From NCBI RefSeq assembly GCF_042684365.1, contig NZ_JBHULI010000024.1, positions 558,001 through 622,000 of the forward strand: a stretch of DNA of 64,000 nt. The letters run 5' to 3'. The position numbers and the translations under genes were made by a program. This document shows positions 50,978 through 59,887 of the stretch, piece by piece. The notes below the pieces were generated by a model. The model searched no databases and was not told the origin of the DNA. It saw nothing but the letters and a program-made list of their open reading frames with translations. This stretch comes from Gracilimonas halophila. Its GTDB lineage: Bacteria; Bacteroidota; Rhodothermia; Balneolales; Balneolaceae. Each line of letters begins with the position of its first letter. The stretch's first letter is position 1.

Positions 50978-52168
50978 TTAGTCAATCACCTTTAGTTCCT
51001 TGCCAATCTTTGTAAATGCAGCTACAGCTTTATCAATATGCTCCTTCTGATGTGCCGCAGATAACTGGACACGAATACGGGCTTGTTCCTTTGGTACCAC
51101 AGGATAGCTGAAGCCAATGACATATATTCCTTCATCCAGTAAACGAGCAGCAAACTCTTTGGATAATTTGGCATCATACAACATCACCGCTACGATAGCC
51201 GATTCAGTCGGCTTGATATCAAATCCTGCTTTTTTAATTTCGGAATTGAAATATTCAATGTTTGACTGCAATTTATCTTGCAGTTCGTTGGTCTCGGTCA
51301 TCATTTCAAACATCTTCAAACCGGCAGCAGCAATGAGCGGAGGTATGGAATTGGAAAACAGGTAAGGGCGGCTTCTCTGGCGCAACATTTCAATGATCTC
51401 TTTCTTACCGGTGGTAAATCCACCAATGGCTCCTCCAAAAGCTTTTCCGAGCGTTCCTGTTATCATTTCCACATCCCCCATGATATCAAACAGTTCGGTT
51501 ACCCCCTTTCCGGTTTTTCCGACTACACCGGCTGAATGGCATTCATCCACCATTACCATTGCATCATATTTATTGGCAAGATCCACGATCTTATCCATAG
51601 GAGCCACATTACCATCCATTGAAAATACTCCATCGGTCACAATAATACGGAAACGCTGATCCTGGGCTTTCTTCAATTGTTCTTCCAGATCAGCCATATC
51701 CGCAGATTTATAGCGGTATCGCGCAGCTTTGCATAACCTTACACCATCAATGATAGAAGCATGGTTCAATTCATCTGATATAATTGCATCTTCGGCTGTA
51801 AGCAGTGGCTCAAATGCTCCCCCATTGGCATCGAAACAAGCTGCATATAGAATGGTATCCTCTGTTCCAAAAAATTGAGCAATTTTCTGCTCCAGGGCTT
51901 TATGGACATCCGTAGTACCACATATAAAACGAACTGACGACATCCCATATCCGTGAGAGTCGAGAGACTCTTTCGCCGATTCTACCAATTTGTCATCATT
52001 TGAAAGTCCCAGATAATTATTTGCGCAGAAATTGATCACCTTCTGTCCGGTATCGAGCGTTACTTCCGCGTCCTGAGGAGATACAATAATTCGCTCATCT
52101 TTATATAAACCATCGTTTGTAATTTCTGAAAGCTCGTTGATCAAATGTTTTTTGAACCGGGTATACAT
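50978..52168 (-). CDS. kbl: Glycine C-acetyltransferase (2-amino-3-ketobutyrate CoA ligase)
   Basis: The longest frame begins at 52234, but the ATG at 52168 gives 396 residues, matching the length of known Kbl proteins. It is an alpha-oxoamine synthase with INFCANNYLGLSND, YGMSSVRFICGTTDVHKALE, FDANGGAFEPLL, MVMVDECHSAGVVGKTGKGV (PLP-binding Asp) and the Schiff-base segment TGTLGKAFGGAIGGF. It splits 2-amino-3-ketobutyrate with CoA into glycine and acetyl-CoA. Its partner tdh is divergently transcribed across a gap of about 140 bases, so one regulatory region may serve both. Confidence 0.95.
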   Translation of the reverse strand: MYTRFKKHLINELSEITNDGLYKDERIIVSPQDAEVTLDTGQKVINFCANNYLGLSNDDKLVESAKESLDSHGYGMSSVRFICGTTDVHKALEQKIAQFFGTEDTILYAACFDANGGAFEPLLTAEDAIISDELNHASIIDGVRLCKAARYRYKSADMADLEEQLKKAQDQRFRIIVTDGVFSMDGNVAPMDKIVDLANKYDAMVMVDECHSAGVVGKTGKGVTELFDIMGDVEMITGTLGKAFGGAIGGFTTGKKEIIEMLRQRSRPYLFSNSIPPLIAAAGLKMFEMMTETNELQDKLQSNIEYFNSEIKKAGFDIKPTESAIVAVMLYDAKLSKEFAARLLDEGIYVIGFSYPVVPKEQARIRVQLSAAHQKEHIDKAVAAFTKIGKELKVID

Positions 52169-52306
52169 GGGGTCTTTATCTTTGGTTAGAATTTTTAAGG
52201 ATTTGAAGATGAACAGTTCATAAACTAAATGCAAGATATGTTGCTTTTATAATCCTCAAGAAATACTTTTGCAGGGCGCAATTGGATCAATTTGAAAGCA
52301 TATAAA

Positions 52307-53329
52307 ATGAAAGCACTAGTTAAGAAAAAGGCTGAAAAAGGAATATGGATGGAAGACATTCCTATACCTGAAATTGGGCCTAATGAAGTACTTATCAAGA
52401 TCTCTAAAACAGCAATTTGTGGAACCGATTTACATATATACCTTTGGGACGATTGGGCACAAAACACCATTCCTCCCGGACTTACGATTGGCCATGAATA
52501 CGTTGGACATATCGCAAAAGTGGGAAGTGAGGTTACCGAGTTCAAAGAGGGAGAGCGTGTAACCTGTGAAGGACACATAGCCTGCGGTCATTGCCGAAAT
52601 TGCCGTAGAGGACGCCAGCATATCTGTGAGAAAACGCTGGGAGTTGGTGTAAACATCAATGGAGCCTTTGCTGAATATCTTAAGATCCCTTCCTCCAATG
52701 TTCTAAAGATCAATGAAAAAATACCTGATGAAATTGTTTCCATCATGGATCCTTTGGGTAACGCAACCCATACCACACTTTCCTTCCCGGTAATAGGTGA
52801 AGATGTGTTGATCACCGGCTCCGGACTGATTGGCAGCATGTGTATAGCCATTGCGAAATTTGCCGGGGCTAGAAATGTAATCGCCACCGAAACAAGTGAG
52901 TATCGCGTGGAGCTAGCCAAAAAATTTGAGCCCACCAGGATCATAAATCCGATGAAGGAAAACCTGGAGGATGTAATGAATGATCTTGACATGCGTGGAT
53001 TTGATATAGGGCTGGAATGCTCAGGAGTACCTGTGGCATTCAATCAAATGGTCTCGCAGATGTATAACTCCGGAAAAATTGCCTTGCTTGGAATACTACC
53101 CACTAAAACAGAGGTAGACTGGAATAAAATTATTTTCCGGGGATTGACTATAAAAGGCATCTATGGCCGGGAGATGTATGAGACCTGGTACAAAATGGAG
53201 CAAATGCTGATCTCCGGACTGGATGTCTCTCCGATCATAACACATCGTTTCCATATCGATGATTTCCAAAAAGCTTTCGACATTATGGAAGCTAAAAATT
53301 GTGGAAAGGTAATTTTAAGCTGGGACTAA
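52307..53329 (+). CDS. tdh: L-threonine 3-dehydrogenase
   Basis: Two starts exist; the ATG at 52307 gives 340 residues, the usual Tdh length. The catalytic zinc site has AICGTDLHIYLWDDWA and the GHEYVGHI segment. The structural zinc ligands are in CGHCRNCRRGRQHIC. The NAD domain has LITGSGLIGSMCIAIAKFAG. The C-terminal part has IKGIYGREMYETWYKMEQML, the Tdh-specific signature that separates it from other MDR enzymes. It oxidises threonine to 2-amino-3-ketobutyrate for Kbl. The gene ends with a strong two-way terminator. Confidence 0.95.
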   Translation: MKALVKKKAEKGIWMEDIPIPEIGPNEVLIKISKTAICGTDLHIYLWDDWAQNTIPPGLTIGHEYVGHIAKVGSEVTEFKEGERVTCEGHIACGHCRNCRRGRQHICEKTLGVGVNINGAFAEYLKIPSSNVLKINEKIPDEIVSIMDPLGNATHTTLSFPVIGEDVLITGSGLIGSMCIAIAKFAGARNVIATETSEYRVELAKKFEPTRIINPMKENLEDVMNDLDMRGFDIGLECSGVPVAFNQMVSQMYNSGKIALLGILPTKTEVDWNKIIFRGLTIKGIYGREMYETWYKMEQMLISGLDVSPIITHRFHIDDFQKAFDIMEAKNCGKVILSWD

Positions 53330-53354
53330 TAAATACCTGGCAAAATTTATCATA

Positions 53355-53389
53355 AAAAAAGCTACCAGATTTGATCCGGTAGCTTTTTT
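53355..53389. terminator. Bidirectional terminator between tdh and dapD
   Basis: AAAAAAGCTACC (53355-53366) and GGTAGCTTTTTT (53378-53389) form a 12-bp stem, extended by GAT/ATC, with T-runs on both strands. It separates two convergent genes. Confidence 0.88.
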
Positions 53390-53416
53390 AAATCATCTAT
53401 TTTGAGGTTCGTCTGC

Positions 53417-54163
53417 TTATCTGAGTGCATTCTCCAACTCTAGTGAAGCATTACTCCCTTCGTCTCTGTACTTCACAATAATAGGACATGCCATACTCAA
53501 TCCTTTTTCTTTAGCCCAATCGTTATTTACCGGCCGGGTTCCGGGAATTACTACAGCATTTTCAGGAATATCTGCGCCCCGATCCAGCATTTTCTCATTT
53601 ACGATGTCATATACAGGGACAGCTTTAGAAAGTGTTACACCCGGAGCGATAACTGCTCCTTTCTTCACAAGGATTCCCTCAACGATGACTGCACCGGCAC
53701 CTATAAAGCAATCATCTTCAATGATCACAGGATTCATACCAACCGGCTCCAGAACTCCTCCGATCTGAACACCTGCTGACAAGTGTACATTTTTTCCGAT
53801 CTGTGCACATGATCCAACCAATGCGTGACTATCTACCATAGACCCTTCGTCCACATAAGCTCCTACATTTATATAAGCCGGAGGCATTATGATCACACCT
53901 TCAGAGACATAAGCTCCTCTTCGAACGGAGGAACCACCGGGTACCAATCGCACACCATCTTCAGGAGCAAAGAATCGTGGAGGCAAGTTATGTTTATCTA
54001 CAAATCCCTCGTAAATACCTTCATAGGATGTGTTTTCACCATCCTTGAAGGAAGCAAGGATCGCTTCTTTCACTTCTACATTCGCTTCCCATCCTTTTTC
54101 TGTCTTATTTGCGGCTCTTAGGGTTCCTTCTTCTAACTGATCTAAAACTTCTTCGTAATTCAT
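53417..54163 (-). CDS. dapD: Tetrahydrodipicolinate N-succinyltransferase
   Basis: This 248-residue protein has a short helical N-terminal domain and a left-handed beta-helix of hexapeptide repeats. It has RLVPGGSSVRRGAYVSEGVI, MPPAYINVGAYVDEGSMVDS, VGSCAQIGKNVHLSAGVQIG and the GGVLEPVGMNPVIIEDDCFI segment that marks DapD. It succinylates tetrahydrodipicolinate, so this organism makes lysine and meso-DAP by the succinylase branch. It is the last gene of the lysC-dapB-dapA-dapD operon, with a 37-base gap to dapA. Confidence 0.94.
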   Translation of the reverse strand: MNYEEVLDQLEEGTLRAANKTEKGWEANVEVKEAILASFKDGENTSYEGIYEGFVDKHNLPPRFFAPEDGVRLVPGGSSVRRGAYVSEGVIIMPPAYINVGAYVDEGSMVDSHALVGSCAQIGKNVHLSAGVQIGGVLEPVGMNPVIIEDDCFIGAGAVIVEGILVKKGAVIAPGVTLSKAVPVYDIVNEKMLDRGADIPENAVVIPGTRPVNNDWAKEKGLSMACPIIVKYRDEGSNASLELENALR

Positions 54164-54200
54164 TCTTTAACTTTGGTTGTATATTTAATTTAATTCGTCT

Positions 54201-55088
54201 TTACTGCTGATCTTCCAGCCAACTGCTGATCTCTTTATCCATTTTGAGGAGTTCCTGCTCTACTTCATCAGAAATATCTCCAAGTGAAAGCGGCAACCGA
54301 ACGGTATCATTAGCGATCCACTCTTTTCGGTTTAACAATACTTTGGCTGGAACCGGATTCGGGGCCTTGAATAACGCGTCCGTAGCATTTTTCCAAAGGG
54401 GAAACAGGTTATCCGTATTCCCTTCAATACACATTTCAGTATATTTATGTGTCGCTTTTGGCCATACATTTGAAGCCACGGAAACCAATCCGACTGCACC
54501 CTCTTTAGCAAAAGCCGGGGTAAGCCCATCATCACCACTGTAAAAGTTAACATTGGGAGCTTGCCTCCGAAATTCTTTAAACTCTTCAACGCTTACGCTT
54601 GCTTCCTTTACTCCCATCAGGTGATCGAATTCCTTGCTTAATCGTGCGGGTATACTTGGATGCATTTTTACGCCGGTCCTTGAAGGTACGTTGTACAACA
54701 TACATGGAAGTTCTGTCTCTCCCATCAATTCGCTAAACCATTCAAATTGACCTTCAGCACCGGGTTTGGCATACAATGGAGTTACCAATAGCAAAGCATC
54801 AGGTTTAATTTCATTGCAAAAGTGGATAAAATCGGCCTGAGCCGGGAGGTCAAACCCTCCGATACCAACTATCATTGGCACCACAAGATCCAGTCCGCTG
54901 GTAAACTCAACAACTTCCCGTTTTTCTTCTTCATTTAAATTTAGTCCCTCACCGGTACTTCCCAAAACCAAGACCCCATTTCCGGCCTCCTCCTGTTTTC
55001 TCAAAAGTTGTTCAAAACCATCATAATCAACGCTCCCGTCAGTATTCATCGGGGTTACCATTGCTGTCCAAAGTGGAAATTTTTCCAT
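54201..55088 (-). CDS. dapA: 4-hydroxy-tetrahydrodipicolinate synthase
   Basis: This 295-residue TIM-barrel enzyme has TAMVTPMNTDGSVDYDGFEQ, the GSTGEG loop (VLVLGSTGEGLNLNEEEKRE), CMLYNVPSRTGVKMHP with the catalytic Tyr, and the Schiff-base lysine in LMGVKEASVSV. It condenses pyruvate and aspartate semialdehyde. It follows dapB with a one-base overlap of stop and start, so the two are coupled. Confidence 0.95.
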   Translation of the reverse strand: MEKFPLWTAMVTPMNTDGSVDYDGFEQLLRKQEEAGNGVLVLGSTGEGLNLNEEEKREVVEFTSGLDLVVPMIVGIGGFDLPAQADFIHFCNEIKPDALLLVTPLYAKPGAEGQFEWFSELMGETELPCMLYNVPSRTGVKMHPSIPARLSKEFDHLMGVKEASVSVEEFKEFRRQAPNVNFYSGDDGLTPAFAKEGAVGLVSVASNVWPKATHKYTEMCIEGNTDNLFPLWKNATDALFKAPNPVPAKVLLNRKEWIANDTVRLPLSLGDISDEVEQELLKMDKEISSWLEDQQ

Positions 55089-55765
55089 TATTCTTTTTCC
55101 TCCATTACTTGATCAAATAACTGACCAAAGGTACAAATTCCTGCTTCTATCTTCGAATTATTGATGAGTTGCTCCGCAGCCCAGATCGCACCTTCGGCAA
55201 ACAGCGCCCGGTCTAAGGCTTTATGTTTCAGGGTGATCTCTTCCGTTCCCGTTCTCATGGTCAATTCATGAATTCCTTTTACATCACCTTCCCGGGCTGA
55301 GGTGACTTCGGCTTCTTTATTCAGCCATTCTTTCCATGAGAGTGCTGTTCCGCTGGGGGCATCTTTTTTGTGAACGTGATGAACTTCATGAATATGAAAC
55401 TTTGGATCATCTAAAATTGATGATCCTGCTGAGATAGCTTCAATGCTTTTTCTGATGATGTTCATCCCCAAACTAAAGTTTGAGGCCAACACCCATTTTG
55501 CATTTTTGGCTTTCACTCGATCTTCGAGATCCTGCGGCCAATCATATCCAGTAGTTCCCCATGCAGCCGGAGTTCCCGATTCAATAACCTCATCAAGTAT
55601 ATCGGGTACAGCATCACCGTGTACAAATATGATGACGGCATCTGCTTGTTGTAATTTCTCAACGGTAGGTGGGTTGCTTCCGTCGAATGCTTCGGCGAGA
55701 TCATCTCCCAAAAGCTCCACCACTTTACCACCTGTCTTTCCCGTTCCTATTACTGAAATTTTCAT
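55088..55765 (-). CDS. dapB: 4-hydroxy-tetrahydrodipicolinate reductase, short form
   Basis: This 225-residue protein is shorter than typical DapB (about 240-270). The NAD(P) motif is GTGKTGGKV. The catalytic segment is HEVHHVHKKDAPSGTALSW, with the HHxxKxDAPSGTA signature, and LASNFSLGMNIIRK is also visible. The shortening is in the Rossmann part, where the second strand is reduced; this form occurs in several Bacteroidota (general knowledge). It reduces the DapA product with NAD(P)H. It lies 12 bases after lysC. Confidence 0.92.
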   Translation of the reverse strand: MKISVIGTGKTGGKVVELLGDDLAEAFDGSNPPTVEKLQQADAVIIFVHGDAVPDILDEVIESGTPAAWGTTGYDWPQDLEDRVKAKNAKWVLASNFSLGMNIIRKSIEAISAGSSILDDPKFHIHEVHHVHKKDAPSGTALSWKEWLNKEAEVTSAREGDVKGIHELTMRTGTEEITLKHKALDRALFAEGAIWAAEQLINNSKIEAGICTFGQLFDQVMEEKE

Positions 55766-55777
55766 AGTCTCCTTATT

Positions 55778-57106
55778 CTATTCTGTAATAAATTTCTTGT
55801 GTAGCATTCGCACTACTTCTTCAGCCTGATCATGATCTATCAGAAAACACAGGTTATTCGGACTTGCTCCGTGACAGATCAAACGCACATTGTAGTTCTC
55901 GAGTGCAGTAAAAAGTGGTCCACCCAACCCTGATGTTTTCTGCATGTTATTACCGATCAGTGCAACCAATGCTAGTTCTTCTTCCACTACTACTTCCGCA
56001 AACCGTCTTAATTCCTCGAGCACTTTATCAGTAAGTTCCACTTTATTGGCAGCATTTACGGCAGTATCCAAAGTAAGCGCTACACTTACTTCACTGGTAC
56101 TTACCAGGTCAACCGAGATCTTGTTCTCTGCCAATACCTTAAATAAATGAGCCAAAAAACCATGTTGATGAAGCATCTCAAGGCTATTTACAGTGAGAAG
56201 CGTTTGGTCTTTGCGTAATGAAATAGCTCTGATCGCAGGCTTTTTCTCAGCTTCTTTTACTATAAATGTGCCTGCCTTTTCAGGGTCACTGCTTGATGCC
56301 ACCCGAACATTAACTCCGCCTCGTATCGCAGGCTTTAACGTTGCAGGATGCAGAACCTTTCCTCCAAAAACAGAAAGCTCGGCAGCTTCATCAAAAGAGA
56401 TCTCATGGATGGGAAAGGCATCCGGTACAATTCTTGGGTCGGTGGTATAAACTCCGGCAACATCTGTCCAGATCTCAAGGGTATCGGCGCCAACAGCTTC
56501 CGCAAATAATGAGGCTGAGAAATCACTCCCGCCACGACCTAAGGTGGTTGTGTTTCCAAAGATATCCGAACCAATGAATCCCTGAGTCAGATACGTTTTA
56601 CCCGACTGAATATGTTTTCTGGCTTTTTTTTGTATTGATTTCCATATCGGCTCGGCGTTTCCGAAGGTAGAATCTGTTTTCATTACCTCCCGGGCATCCA
56701 GCCATTCGGCATCTACTCCGTTCTCTTTCAGTACCTCCACAAATATTTTAGTGGACATCAATTCTCCAAATGAATACAGGCGGTCTTTCCATCGTTTATC
56801 ACGCCCTACAAAATCCAGATGCTCACGTAATTCAGAAAACTGAGTATAAAAACCATCTTTAAGTTTTTCCTTGTTTTTACATTGTTCAATGATCTCAAGG
56901 TGCCTTTTTTCAATATTTGCAAGTAATTCTTCCCTCATGGTAGAGTCAAGGGTTGCCGCAGAAAGAGCTACGAGATCATTTGTAGTTCCCGACGTAGCGC
57001 TAATTACGATAAGCCGGCGGTTTTCATCGGCCGCTACAATGTTGGCACTGCGCTGCATGGCTTCCAATGTGCCCACACTGGTGCCTCCAAATTTTGATAC
57101 GATCAT
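55778..57106 (-). CDS. lysC: Aspartate kinase
   Basis: This 442-residue protein has an amino-acid-kinase domain starting MIVSKFGGTSVGTLEAMQRS, with VISATSGTTNDLVAL, TTLGRGGSDFSASLFAEA and IWTDVAGVYTTDPRIVPDA. Two ACT domains (about 300-440) follow, with SLRKDQTLLTVNSLEMLHQH and LVALIGNNMQKTSGLG. The ACT pair is the usual site of feedback by lysine. It is the first gene of the lysine operon. No homoserine dehydrogenase is fused to it. Confidence 0.95.
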   Translation of the reverse strand: MIVSKFGGTSVGTLEAMQRSANIVAADENRRLIVISATSGTTNDLVALSAATLDSTMREELLANIEKRHLEIIEQCKNKEKLKDGFYTQFSELREHLDFVGRDKRWKDRLYSFGELMSTKIFVEVLKENGVDAEWLDAREVMKTDSTFGNAEPIWKSIQKKARKHIQSGKTYLTQGFIGSDIFGNTTTLGRGGSDFSASLFAEAVGADTLEIWTDVAGVYTTDPRIVPDAFPIHEISFDEAAELSVFGGKVLHPATLKPAIRGGVNVRVASSSDPEKAGTFIVKEAEKKPAIRAISLRKDQTLLTVNSLEMLHQHGFLAHLFKVLAENKISVDLVSTSEVSVALTLDTAVNAANKVELTDKVLEELRRFAEVVVEEELALVALIGNNMQKTSGLGGPLFTALENYNVRLICHGASPNNLCFLIDHDQAEEVVRMLHKKFITE

Positions 57107-57332
57107 GTACTGCTACAGATTAATTTGTTAAGTCAAATGAATGAGCCCAAAAATAAAGACTAATCGACCCAATACCTTATTTAAATACTTTATCAGATGA
57201 TTTTTCACATCCTTTATGATTTACAGTTTGAATCTATAAACCTTAACAGACCCTATCAAAAAAATCGACACTGCCTCATTCCTCAGAATTTTGTATTCTC
57301 ACTCGACCTGAAATTTGAAATCATTTTACTTC

Positions 57333-58580
57333 ATGGACTCAGCACTGATCACAAGCGATGCGGTAACCTTTGGACTTTTGATGGCCATTTTGGCGGGGAT
57401 CTTTATTACTTCACACAGTGATAATGCCAAATGGCAGAAGTTCTATAAGTTTGTACCTTCTCTGCTGTTGTGCTATTTCCTTCCTTCTTTATTGACCACT
57501 TTCGGTGTTGTATCGGAGGCAGATTCAAATTTGTATTACATCGCATCCAGATATTTACTCCCTGCGAGTTTGGTATTGTTAACCTTAAGTATTGATCTGA
57601 AGGGTATACTGAACCTAGGGCCAAAAGCTGTGATCATGTTCCTGGCCGGAACGTTTAGCATTATGTTGGGAGGCCCCATTGCCATTTTGATCGTTGGAAC
57701 TATCAGTCCCGAGATCATTGGAGCAACAGGACCTGATGAAGTTTGGAGAGGCCTTGCTACCGTAGCGGGAAGCTGGATCGGTGGAGGAGCGAATCAAACT
57801 GCCATGCTTGAGATCTATGAACCGAGTACTGACCTGTTTGGAGCGATGGTTACGGTAGATATCATTGTCGCGAATATCTGGATGGCCTTTTTACTTTATG
57901 GAGCCGGCATATCTGATAAAGTAGATACCTGGTTCAAGGCCGATGCCTCTGCTATCACTGAGTTAAAAAATAAGATCGCTGATTATCAGTCCAATATAGC
58001 TCGTGTTCCTACTCTTGTTGATTTTTCGAAGATCGCGGCCGTTGCTTTTGTACTTACTGCTTTAGGCCACCTTGCCGGTGATTCTATCGCTCCCTGGATC
58101 GATGCCAATGCCCCTGCTTTGGCAGACCTCAGTCTGAATTCCAGTTTCTTCTGGATCATTGTGGTAGCTACTACAGGTGGACTAATACTTTCATTCACCA
58201 AAGTCCGTGATTTAGAAGGAGCCGGAGCCTCCAAGATCGGGAGCTTGTTTCTCTACATTTTGGTCATGACTATAGGGATGAAAATGAACATTGCATCAAT
58301 GCTGGACGCTCCCGGGTATTTTGTGATCGGAGCCGTATGGATCCTAATTCACGTTACCATTTTACTGCTGGTTGGGAAATTCATTAAAGCCCCGTTCTTC
58401 TTTGTAGCAGTTGGAAGTCAGGCTAATGTTGGGGGTGCGGCTTCTGCTCCCATTGTAGCCTCTGCATTCCATCCTGCCCTGGCTCCTGTTGGTGTACTCC
58501 TTGCGGTATTGGGATATGCACTTGGGACTTATGGCGCATGGCTAAGTGCAGAAATGATGAGAATCGTATCCGGTTTTTAA
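57333..58580 (+). CDS. DUF819 family membrane protein
   Basis: The frame opens at a TTG (57315), but the ATG at 57333 gives 415 residues. It has roughly ten membrane helices and the DUF819 pattern (YjcL-like): NAKWQKFYKFVPSLLLCYFL, YYIASRYLLPASLVLLTLSI, GTFSIMLGGPIAILIVG, ATVAGSWIGGGANQTAMLEI and GSQANVGGAASAPIVASAF near the C-terminus. The inverted-repeat-like GG-x-x-N/Q-x-x-A elements suggest a transporter, but the substrate is unknown. It is divergent from lysC. Confidence 0.9.
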   Translation: MDSALITSDAVTFGLLMAILAGIFITSHSDNAKWQKFYKFVPSLLLCYFLPSLLTTFGVVSEADSNLYYIASRYLLPASLVLLTLSIDLKGILNLGPKAVIMFLAGTFSIMLGGPIAILIVGTISPEIIGATGPDEVWRGLATVAGSWIGGGANQTAMLEIYEPSTDLFGAMVTVDIIVANIWMAFLLYGAGISDKVDTWFKADASAITELKNKIADYQSNIARVPTLVDFSKIAAVAFVLTALGHLAGDSIAPWIDANAPALADLSLNSSFFWIIVVATTGGLILSFTKVRDLEGAGASKIGSLFLYILVMTIGMKMNIASMLDAPGYFVIGAVWILIHVTILLLVGKFIKAPFFFVAVGSQANVGGAASAPIVASAFHPALAPVGVLLAVLGYALGTYGAWLSAEMMRIVSGF

Positions 58581-58589
58581 TAAATCAAT

Positions 58590-58643
58590 TTGATGGTTAT
58601 TATTAAGCATTGATCACTGACATTAATAGTTAATAACCATCAA
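58590..58643. repeat. Palindrome after the DUF819 gene (GTTATT family)
   Basis: TTGATGGTTATTA (58590-58602) and TAATAACCATCAA (58631-58643) are perfect 13-bp reverse complements. The loop repeats related words (TAAGCATTGATC, CATTAATAGT). It may act as a terminator or be one more member of the dispersed palindrome set. Confidence 0.7.
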
Positions 58644-58717
58644 CAAACACAGGATAAGCTCTATTCTTATTCGTATCTTTGATTGATAACTTTCAATCCT
58701 GATAAAATTCACATTTC

Positions 58718-59887
58718 TTGAAGAGAGCACTTAAGTTTTTACTCATCTTTTTGGTCGTTGCGGCGGCTGTTTTTGCGATGGTCATAGGCCTAAACTATTC
58801 CGGATTCAAAACCCTTTTCGAAAACCAAGAAGGAATGGCTGAGGGTAGTCAGTTTATAGAAAGCACCTACTCACTTAAAGGGCTTGCCGGCTTTGTAGGT
58901 AAACATCCTGAGTGGGTTTCCATCACTTCCTATAATGTGAATGATCCTGATTCCGGGATCTATTATCAGGAGAAAGTACCCAGGGCTTTGGGCGCTACAT
59001 CAAACCTGTTTCTGCTTATGGAATATGAACGTCAGGTTGCAGAAGGGCTTTTAGATCCTTCGGAAACTATTACCCTTGAAGAGATCAAAGTATTTGCCTT
59101 GCCGGAGATCAGTCAGAATAATCATCAAAAACTCGTGGATGAATTTGAAGAACGAACCGCTACCCTTGATGATGTAGTGAAAGCCATGCTTCAAAACAGT
59201 GACCTTGTTGCAGCAGATTACCTTTGGTTTAAATTAGGAGAAGAAAACATCCGGGCGTTAGTGGATACCCTGGGTTTACCCGGATCAGCATTACCCCTCC
59301 CTTTCAGTGGCATGTATATGCGTATCAACCCGAGCCTGAATGATACTTCAGTACTAAAAGAAATGGATTTCGATACTTTTGCAGAGGAAGCGATTTCTGA
59401 AGCGACCAAGATTAAAGATGACCCTGCCTTCAACCATAAGGTAAAAGAACAATTTGAAGAAGGTCGAATATCTCTAACTTTTATGCAGGAACGCGATGCC
59501 CTTTCCTATTTCCCCAAAGCCTCTACCCGACAGTTGACTGACCTTATGGCTGCTTTGTTGAGAGATGAGGTTTTGACGGATCAGATATCACATCAAATAA
59601 AGCAGAAGCTAAGATGGCCGATGGGATCTGAGCCGATCGCACGAAGTTTTGAAGATTACGGTGCCATCTACGACAATAGAATGGGACTGCTGGGCGGAAT
59701 TGATTTTGGGACTTCAATCTATGATGGTCACACTTCTGTTCAGGCCGTCTTTTTTGATCAACTCCCGGTGGGTTTCTGGGTTCACATGTCAGCAAACCAT
59801 ATGCAGGAAGACTATCAGCAGCGACTGATATGGGATCCTGCCTTGTATGAAACTACCCTCAACGAAATTGCTCAAAACAATGAATAA
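58718..59887 (+). CDS. Beta-lactamase class A-like exported protein lacking the catalytic lysine
   Basis: A TTG start gives 389 residues with an N-terminal membrane anchor or signal (about 5-25). The domain pattern is that of class A beta-lactamases: WVSITSYNVNDPDSGIYY, ALGATSNLFLLMEYERQVAEG (SxxK position), LDDVVKAMLQNSDLVAADYL (SDN position) and a C-terminal GGIDFGTSIYDGHTS (KTG position). The first motif reads S95-N-L-F98, so the lysine is replaced by phenylalanine; the SDN box reads SDL and the KTG box is lost. It is therefore probably a pseudoenzyme that binds peptidoglycan or a partner. The following gene starts before its stop codon. Confidence 0.75.
   Translation: MKRALKFLLIFLVVAAAVFAMVIGLNYSGFKTLFENQEGMAEGSQFIESTYSLKGLAGFVGKHPEWVSITSYNVNDPDSGIYYQEKVPRALGATSNLFLLMEYERQVAEGLLDPSETITLEEIKVFALPEISQNNHQKLVDEFEERTATLDDVVKAMLQNSDLVAADYLWFKLGEENIRALVDTLGLPGSALPLPFSGMYMRINPSLNDTSVLKEMDFDTFAEEAISEATKIKDDPAFNHKVKEQFEEGRISLTFMQERDALSYFPKASTRQLTDLMAALLRDEVLTDQISHQIKQKLRWPMGSEPIARSFEDYGAIYDNRMGLLGGIDFGTSIYDGHTSVQAVFFDQLPVGFWVHMSANHMQEDYQQRLIWDPALYETTLNEIAQNNE

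Noticed and set aside
55443..55829. A 128-residue plus-strand frame across dapB and lysC
   Set aside because: Antisense to two tightly spaced enzymes with clear motifs; no ribosome-binding site and no domain.
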